Of a stretch of 34,173 nt of DNA, positions 27,951-34,173 are shown piece after piece (position 1 is the stretch's first letter; each line of letters begins with the position of its first letter). The stretch comes from an uncultured Bacteroidota bacterium (GTDB lineage: Bacteria > Bacteroidota > Bacteroidia > Chitinophagales > Chitinophagaceae): assembly GCA_903821975.1 (NCBI GenBank), contig CAIJNJ010000097.1, positions 1 through 34,173 on the forward strand, in the 5' to 3' direction. The notes beneath the pieces are model-generated. The model searched no databases. It had not been told where the DNA came from and saw only the letters and a list, made by a program, of their open reading frames with translations. Made by a program: the position numbers and the translations under genes.

Positions 27951-29930
27951 ATGAAAATGACGAAACTGATCAAACCTGTTCCAAGGTTGAATAAACTATT
28001 GCTGGTGGTAGCCGCAATGTTGATGACCGGTGCTGCAGATGCCCAGAAAACCGCAGAGCGGGAAAAGTATGATAGTATAGCCGCAAAATATAAAAACGAG
28101 CGTGCCGTGTACACCACTTGTACCGAACGCCTTGTAATAACCCAGGAAGATGGCGAACTGAAGGCAAATAAATATGCTTCAATGGAGAAGCTGATGATAA
28201 GTGATCTCTCCCTGCCTGCTGATAACAAAGATTATTTCTGGACGGATGACTTTAACCAGGTGGTTGACGCATCAGGTGAGTCGATGAACCCTGATAAAAA
28301 TGGGGGATACAAAAGGGAAAACAATTGTGGATTTGGTGAAGGCGGCCAGATTACCGGCTACTTTTATGATGATATACGCTTCATTGAAGCATACTATACA
28401 AGGCTGGCAAAAAATTCTGTGACAAGAACGAAGTATACGCTCGAGAATGAGGATATAACACTGCTGCCGATGTTTGAATTCCAATCTTACCTACCGATTG
28501 TCAATACTGTATTTGAAGTAGAAGCCCCAGCATATGTGAATATAAAATTCGCCATCAAGAACGATGACCACATAAAAATGAAGCTAATAGAAGAAGAAAG
28601 AGACGGGAAAATTATACATAAATTTATAGTAAATGACTTGCCCGCTTTTAAGAATTACAATGACATACCACAACTGTATTACAGGCCGCATATCATTCCA
28701 TACATTGCCTCATTCAGGTTTACAGGTTCTAAGAAAGATTCGGTGATACTTAAAAACCCCGATGCACTTTATAAATACGAATATGCGCATGTAAAAGACA
28801 TGAACATTAAACAGGATACTTCACTGAAGCGGATAGTTAAAGAGCTTACAAAAAATGACAAAACAGACCGCGAAAAAGCAGCGCATATCTATAACTGGGT
28901 GCAGAAAAACATACATTATATCGGTTTTGAAAAAGGTCAGCAAGGGTTTATTCCCCGCCCGGCAGACACTGTATATAAGCGTAAATACGGAGACTGTAAG
29001 GATATGGCCAGCATGAGTATGGCAATGTGCCGTGAAGCGGGCCTGAAGGCATATTTTGCGGTTATAGGCACTACCGATATCCCATACACTTTTGAGGAGA
29101 TGCCTAATGCATGGTGCACCAACCATATGATCTGCGCTGTGAAACTTGATGATGACTGGGTATTCCTGGATGGAACAGATAACATACAGCCATTTGGTGA
29201 GAACAGGTATGATATACAGGGCAAGGAAGCACTCATAGCTATAGACGCAAACAACTATAAGATCGTAAAGATACCGGTGGCGCCTGCAGATAAAAGTGTG
29301 GTTACAGACAGCACCTTCATGCACCTTTCTTATACGCACCTGGAAGGTAACGTAAAACAATACAATACCGGCTACCCCGCATGGTATATAGCCCGGGTAA
29401 TGAATTACCTCAAGGAAAAAGACAGGGACAAAGCCATCAGGGGCTTGTTATTGCGTGGCTCTGATAAATACAAACTGGCAAAGTACGATGTGAACGCTGA
29501 TGAAACAGGCAATAAAAATGCAGTTCTTACCGCAGACTTCAGAATAGAAGATTATGCACAGAAGGTAGGGAAAGAATACTATGTGAATATGAACCTGGAC
29601 CGCAAATTTGGTGACCAGCGCATGAATGACAGCGAACGTAAAGTGGGTTATCTATATCCTAACAAAGAAAAAACAAAGGAAATAGTGGTGCTGGATATAC
29701 CTGAAGGATATAAAGTAACGCACCTGCCGGCAGAGGCCCATGGCGGCCTTGATGGTGTATGGAACTACAAGATATCATACAAAGCAGACAAGAAAAAAAT
29801 AGTACTTACCAAGGAGTATGAGTTGCAATCACTTTCTTTAAGTGAAAAACAATTTGCTCAGAACAATAAGGTAATCGACGATCTGAATCATGTTTATAAA
29901 GAATCTGTAGTGCTCACTGCCAACAAATAA
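27951..29930 (+). CDS. DUF3857 / transglutaminase-like domain secreted protein (triad apparently intact)
   Basis: Signal-like N-terminus; IYNWVQKNIHYIGFEKGQQGFIPRPADTVYKRKYGDCKDMASMSMAMCREAGLKAYFAVIGT...NHMICAVKLDDDWVFLDGTDN. Confidence 0.85.
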   Translation: MKMTKLIKPVPRLNKLLLVVAAMLMTGAADAQKTAEREKYDSIAAKYKNERAVYTTCTERLVITQEDGELKANKYASMEKLMISDLSLPADNKDYFWTDDFNQVVDASGESMNPDKNGGYKRENNCGFGEGGQITGYFYDDIRFIEAYYTRLAKNSVTRTKYTLENEDITLLPMFEFQSYLPIVNTVFEVEAPAYVNIKFAIKNDDHIKMKLIEEERDGKIIHKFIVNDLPAFKNYNDIPQLYYRPHIIPYIASFRFTGSKKDSVILKNPDALYKYEYAHVKDMNIKQDTSLKRIVKELTKNDKTDREKAAHIYNWVQKNIHYIGFEKGQQGFIPRPADTVYKRKYGDCKDMASMSMAMCREAGLKAYFAVIGTTDIPYTFEEMPNAWCTNHMICAVKLDDDWVFLDGTDNIQPFGENRYDIQGKEALIAIDANNYKIVKIPVAPADKSVVTDSTFMHLSYTHLEGNVKQYNTGYPAWYIARVMNYLKEKDRDKAIRGLLLRGSDKYKLAKYDVNADETGNKNAVLTADFRIEDYAQKVGKEYYVNMNLDRKFGDQRMNDSERKVGYLYPNKEKTKEIVVLDIPEGYKVTHLPAEAHGGLDGVWNYKISYKADKKKIVLTKEYELQSLSLSEKQFAQNNKVIDDLNHVYKESVVLTANK

Positions 29931-32041
29931 TGACAATGAAAAAACTTAGCATATTTTTTTCTCTTTTTACCGCGGCGGCATTTTCGGTATCCGCGCAAAA
30001 ACCATTTCATAACTCGGTTACTTACCCTGAATGGGCAGACAAGCCGGTGGTGCACCCTGTACCACCTGAATATGCCAATGAGCCCGCAATAGTATTGCTC
30101 AATGACATATCGCTTGACTATCGCTATGAAGGCAAGAGCACCAATATGTTCATCACGGAACACCGTATCATTAAAGTGCTTGACGACCGTGGGATAGAGA
30201 ATTTCAATACTTACGACCTTCCTGTATTCCCAGGCACAAGGGTTCCTTCTATAAAGGCACGTACCATATTGCCAAACGGAACAGTGCGCGAGATCGCACA
30301 GGACATGATACTGGTAACCAGGAATGCGTATGGCTACTGGTCTGTCATCATAGCAATGGAAGGTGTAGAGAAAAATGCGGAGATAGAATTTCTTACAAAA
30401 GAGATCGTGAGCGCTCCGCTTTTCGGAAGTCAAATATTCCAGTTCCCGATCCCGGTAATGAAGACGCATTTCTCCATGTCTTATCCAAAAGAATGGGTCT
30501 TCCAGGAGAAAGGCTACAATGGATTCCCTGATGTAAAAGATACATTGATAAAAAACAGGAGGCACATGGATATCACCCTGAATGATATCCCTAAACTGCG
30601 TTCTGAACCCAATAGTTTTTATGAGCTCCGTCTTATGCGCATGGAGTACCGTATAGACCACTTTAATTTTGAGAACGAGAACAACAGAAGCAAGAGATAT
30701 ACCTGGAACGACCTTGGCCGCAAAATGTATGACACTTATTATAAGATCACGGACAAAGAAAGAGCGGCAGTAAATGCCTATCTCACGGAACTGGGCGTAA
30801 AACCAAACGGCAATGAACTGGAAAATCTCAAAAAGATAGAAAGGGGTATTAAGACAGGCATTGTTAAATATGGCTTCATTGATTACGACGACAGGAAACA
30901 AGTGCTTGCTACGCAAACCATGCGCTCCATATCACTATACGATGTAGCTTATGATGAACAAAAAAACGTACTGGACAGCATCATTACAAAACGTGCGGCT
31001 ACGCCGGACGGTATTATCAAGCTCTTTGCAGCTTGTTTTGTGCAGGCTGGTATTAATAACGAGCTGGGCATAGTTGGCAACCGCCATGAATCCATGCTGG
31101 ACCCTGAATTTGAAAACTGGGATAACCTGGAATACCATCTATTCTATTTTCCCGACTTTAAGAAATACCTCTCTCCTACAAGTGATTACTACCGTTATCC
31201 CATGGTACCTGAAGAGGCGTTGAGCAACAAAGGCGTGTTCTGCACAATACCGCCAAATGGCATTCCTACCGGCGGCATTGTTGAAATAAGGACTATAAAA
31301 CCTTTATCTGCTGGCGAGAACCAGTCAAACATCGCAGCAGCGGTTTCTTTTTCAAATGATATGGATGCTACGGTAGATGTTTCCTATTCCTTTACCGGCT
31401 ATCAATCCACACACCTCAGAACACAACTGGTGCTGTCGCCTAAGGATAAACAGGTGGATATTGTAAAGAAGATCGTGACCATTGCAGAAAAGCCGGAGAA
31501 TATACTCAAGTACACTATCTCGAATGAAGGCTTTGATAACTACACTTCAAATAAACCACTGGAGATCACAGCAACAGTAAGTACCAACCAGATGGTAGAT
31601 GAGGCCGGTAAAAATTACTTATTGAAAGTAGGCCAGATCATAGGCAAACAGCAGGAGTTGTATAATGAAGATGAGCGCATGCTGCCTGTGGACATGGACT
31701 ACCCGCATTCGTCCAACCGGACCATTACGATTAACCTGCCTGTAGGATACAAAGTGATAAACCCGGAAGTACTCCGTATGCACGCAGATTATGTGAACCG
31801 CGAGATAACACCCGTTATCAGTTTCAATTCTGACTATACGCTCATACCCGACAAGAAAAAAGGTGATAAGCTGGTGATTACTGTCACCGAGTTTTATAAC
31901 CAGATACATTTCTCACCAAACGATTACGAACGTTACCGTAAAGTGGTGAACACAGCCGCTGATTTCAGCAAGGTGGCAATATTGCTGACCAATACTAAGA
32001 AGGGTAATGCAAAACAGGAGCATGTATTGACAAAAAAATAA
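29930..32041 (+). CDS. DUF3857-domain secreted protein with degenerate transglutaminase-like region
   Basis: Signal peptide MKKLSIFFSLFTAAAFSVSAQ; DUF3857-like TEHRIIKVLDDRGIENFNTYDLPVFPGTRVPSIKARTILPNGTVREI; no GDCKD motif. Confidence 0.8.
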   Translation: MTMKKLSIFFSLFTAAAFSVSAQKPFHNSVTYPEWADKPVVHPVPPEYANEPAIVLLNDISLDYRYEGKSTNMFITEHRIIKVLDDRGIENFNTYDLPVFPGTRVPSIKARTILPNGTVREIAQDMILVTRNAYGYWSVIIAMEGVEKNAEIEFLTKEIVSAPLFGSQIFQFPIPVMKTHFSMSYPKEWVFQEKGYNGFPDVKDTLIKNRRHMDITLNDIPKLRSEPNSFYELRLMRMEYRIDHFNFENENNRSKRYTWNDLGRKMYDTYYKITDKERAAVNAYLTELGVKPNGNELENLKKIERGIKTGIVKYGFIDYDDRKQVLATQTMRSISLYDVAYDEQKNVLDSIITKRAATPDGIIKLFAACFVQAGINNELGIVGNRHESMLDPEFENWDNLEYHLFYFPDFKKYLSPTSDYYRYPMVPEEALSNKGVFCTIPPNGIPTGGIVEIRTIKPLSAGENQSNIAAAVSFSNDMDATVDVSYSFTGYQSTHLRTQLVLSPKDKQVDIVKKIVTIAEKPENILKYTISNEGFDNYTSNKPLEITATVSTNQMVDEAGKNYLLKVGQIIGKQQELYNEDERMLPVDMDYPHSSNRTITINLPVGYKVINPEVLRMHADYVNREITPVISFNSDYTLIPDKKKGDKLVITVTEFYNQIHFSPNDYERYRKVVNTAADFSKVAILLTNTKKGNAKQEHVLTKK

Positions 32042-32094
32042 TTCTGATGTGTAAGTGATCTGGGTGCTCTTAACCTTTGGTTTTGGGCACCTTT

Positions 32095-32376
32095 TCATTT
32101 AATAATGATCTCTTCCACAACTCTTTCCTGGAAGTATTCATTGAGGCGGTCTTTCAGCTGATCTTTGCCCAGCAGCAACTCCTGCTTAAGTGCGGCTACA
32201 TCTGTGTATATAACAAGGTTCTTCCCGTTAAGGCTTATGGAACGAGTGTATTTAGCAATAGTTTTACCTACAATAGTTTCCCACTCATCGCGCATACGCA
32301 ATTCCATCACCTTGGGTTTCCAGTGCGATTTTTCGAGGAGCAGATTTAAGGCTTCACCTATGCTGTAGGAGCTCAT
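32095..32376 (-). CDS. DUF721 (DciA-like) protein
   Basis: IGEALNLLLEKSHWKPKVMELRMRDEWETIVGKTIAKYTRSISLNGKNLVIYTDVAALKQELLLGKDQLKDRLNEYFQERVVEEIII. Confidence 0.85.
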   Translation of the reverse strand: MSSYSIGEALNLLLEKSHWKPKVMELRMRDEWETIVGKTIAKYTRSISLNGKNLVIYTDVAALKQELLLGKDQLKDRLNEYFQERVVEEIIIK

Positions 32377-32385
32377 GCCACAAAG

Positions 32386-33072
32386 TTATTTGATTTTTGT
32401 GAGGGTAAAATAACTATTTGGTATTGGTATGAACAGTGATTCCGGCTTGCCAAGCGATCTTAACTCGGAGCGGCTTACGATCTGTTTGTGATCATCCGGG
32501 AAACCATTAGCCGCAACTTTATAACCATATGGTTTGAAAAAGTCGTTTAGCGCCAGTACAAAATCGCTCTTAGCTAAAATAGCCCCCGCCACTGTTTTAT
32601 CATAGGCTATTTCCGAAACCTCATTACCATCGTATAATGTGGTAGAAAGCTGGAGGTTGCCCGCCTTTTGCAGGTAGTCGTTCCATTCTTTTGAGTTGCC
32701 GTAAATATCCACCAGTTTGCTCATAAGCTCTTTATACGGCGCAATATCGAATGCAAAGCGGTAAAAATTATACCGCTTGTATTTCATCGCAGCGTCGAGC
32801 ATGGTTTTTACATGCGGCAGTTCAGTAGCAAGGCTCAGGTATAAAGTATCCGGTTCATCTCCGTAATCCCCGCTGTTATGGTCGTAGACCATCAGGTTGC
32901 ACTTCCCACGGTGTGGAACAAAAGACTTGTAAATACTGAGCGATTTGGTAACGGTATTCGTTTTCTCTTTTACGATCACATTCCCGCCGCTGGTATCAAC
33001 AGTTATTTGGCCATAACAGCTACAGGAAAAGAATAAAAAAAACAGGAAAAGCGTTTGTTTCATTAGCTGCAA
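32386..33072 (-). CDS. Secreted hypothetical protein
   Basis: Signal peptide MKQTLFLFFLFFSCSCYGQ; likely start at the second Met. Confidence 0.65.
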   Translation of the reverse strand: MQLMKQTLFLFFLFFSCSCYGQITVDTSGGNVIVKEKTNTVTKSLSIYKSFVPHRGKCNLMVYDHNSGDYGDEPDTLYLSLATELPHVKTMLDAAMKYKRYNFYRFAFDIAPYKELMSKLVDIYGNSKEWNDYLQKAGNLQLSTTLYDGNEVSEIAYDKTVAGAILAKSDFVLALNDFFKPYGYKVAANGFPDDHKQIVSRSELRSLGKPESLFIPIPNSYFTLTKIK

Positions 33073-33106
33073 AATAACTCATTTTATCCTAACAGCGCTC
33101 GTTCGA

Positions 33107-33137
33107 CCTAACCTCCCCTTGGGGGGGCAGGGATGGG
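33107..33137 (-). repeat. GC-rich imperfect palindrome directly after the stop codon of 33138..33908
   Basis: Minus strand TAG-CCCATCCCTGCCCCCCCAAGGGGAGGTTAGG. Confidence 0.6.
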
Positions 33138-33908
33138 CTACTTATATATCACCACGTACATAGACCTGCATTTATTCAGTTCTCCATGCATTTGCACATT
33201 TACAGCGCCTACTGCAGGTTTATTAAATGTGACGGCACCATCAAGCCGGCCTACATTAAAGTTGCCGCCATCTTTTATGGTATAAGCGTTGATCTGTGTA
33301 GCAGCAGTTTCATTGGCATTATCAAAGGCGCGTGCAGTAAGATAAAATGCTTTTGTAACAGTATCATTGCTTTTCTCGGTCATCACTATTACCCTGATGT
33401 GATATAATGCACTTTCCGCATCAAAATTAAAAAAGTAGTTGCCGCAGTCTGACGGAAATGTTTTAACCACCGAGAGCCCTTCTTTTTTTATTTGGGTTAC
33501 TTCATTTTCGCAAAGCGTGTTAAAAACGGTTGCAGGATCAGGTGAAGATGCAACGCCTGCTATCGGAGGTATTGTTGTTCTTACAAGATTATAGTCCCGG
33601 GGTCGTTTGCCGTCCTTGGTATCCGCAACAGTTATTTTTACAATAGTACCCGCCTCTCCGCGGATGAAGCTGACCACATCTGCCAGTGTCCTATCGAGAC
33701 AGCCAATGTCGTTCACCTTAATAATATAATCAGTTGCCTTCAGATATTGGTCTGCCGGGGTATGCGGCACCAGGCCCTGTATCTGTGGCATGGAATGCCC
33801 CCCGGTTGTATCAAGAAATAACTGCGCGCCTATGCCGCCAATATTCTGTGCTAAAGATGCAGTGGATACCGAAATAAATAAAAAGAATGCTGCTAAGTAT
33901 TTGTTCAT
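33138..33908 (-). CDS. Secreted PDZ-domain-like protein
   Basis: Signal peptide MNKYLAAFFLFISVSTASLAQ; IQGLVPHTPADQYLKATDYIIKVNDIGCLDRTLADVVSFIRGEAGTIVKITVAD. Confidence 0.75.
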   Translation of the reverse strand: MNKYLAAFFLFISVSTASLAQNIGGIGAQLFLDTTGGHSMPQIQGLVPHTPADQYLKATDYIIKVNDIGCLDRTLADVVSFIRGEAGTIVKITVADTKDGKRPRDYNLVRTTIPPIAGVASSPDPATVFNTLCENEVTQIKKEGLSVVKTFPSDCGNYFFNFDAESALYHIRVIVMTEKSNDTVTKAFYLTARAFDNANETAATQINAYTIKDGGNFNVGRLDGAVTFNKPAVGAVNVQMHGELNKCRSMYVVIYK

Positions 33909-33959
33909 GGTGCAAATTTAAAGTTATGGCATTTCGCATCATTGTGAAGCATATACCTG

Positions 33960-34173
33960 TTACTTCAGCATAAATTTAAAATTGTTCTTTTGTCCGTTGA
34001 AACTGACCTGCAGGAAATATACCCCTGGCGGATACTGGCCACCGAGATGTATATTCTGTGAAAGTAAACCGGAATTAACACTTACGTCCGCGCTGTAAAT
34101 GACATTCCCTAATAAATCAGTGATACTAATTGCTGCTTTATTATCGGTTGCACCGAAATTTCCCCGCACAACA
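33960..34173 (-). CDS. Partial T9SS-sorted protein (C-terminal domain only; gene continues beyond the window)
   Basis: AAISITDLLGNVIYSADVSVNSGLLSQNIHLGGQYPPGVYFLQVSFNGQKNNFKFMLK; ORF-track start is a GTG at the window edge and the frame stays open. Confidence 0.8.
   Translation of the reverse strand, partial: VVRGNFGATDNKAAISITDLLGNVIYSADVSVNSGLLSQNIHLGGQYPPGVYFLQVSFNGQKNNFKFMLK

Noticed and set aside
29894-30916. 340-aa minus-strand ORF
   Set aside because: Antisense to the second DUF3857 gene; no recognisable domain, shadow ORF.
32050-32094. Terminator GGTGC...GCACC after the second DUF3857 gene
   Set aside because: Short stem with a very long loop; not convincing enough to annotate.
1-34173. 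tRNA/rRNA genes, prophage, IS elements, defence or biosynthetic gene cluster
   Set aside because: No TpsiC-like/cloverleaf signatures, transposase, integrase, phage structural or defence-family motifs seen among the ORFs.

Overview
Chromosomal window from a Bacteroidota genome, probably Chitinophagaceae-like. The lineage call is an inference from SusC/SusD, T9SS C-terminal domains, TAnnTTTG promoters and the rplM-rpsI-rpsB-tsf cluster. Most of the window is core or housekeeping: carB, an acyl-CoA thioesterase, an M16 family protein, a DUF5606-like protein, dcd, an LEA14-like lipoprotein, a transketolase C-terminal half, a SUI1/YciH protein, scoA/scoB, an ArsC-family protein, a MoxR/Mg-chelatase-like AAA ATPase, a SusC/SusD/lipoprotein operon, rplM-rpsI-rpsB-tsf, two tandem DUF3857 proteins, a DUF721 protein, a PDZ-like protein and several T9SS cargo proteins. 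I found no CRISPR array, rRNA, tRNA, prophage, IS element or recognisable defence island. The best second-look items are: (1) a Gly/Arg-rich (RGG-like) C-terminal tail on ribosomal protein uS2; (2) a one-base frameshift at the 3' end of the ArsC-family gene; (3) a candidate structured small RNA in the 17.44-17.78 kb gap; (4) a terminator that overlaps the likely promoter of tsf; (5) a probable leaderless dcd transcript; (6) an active/degenerate transglutaminase pair coupled by TAATG; (7) a GC-rich repeat directly after two stop codons; (8) several orphan or degenerate partners (M16 homologue, MoxR-like ATPase, transketolase half, antitoxin-like protein). No complete new multi-gene system is evident.
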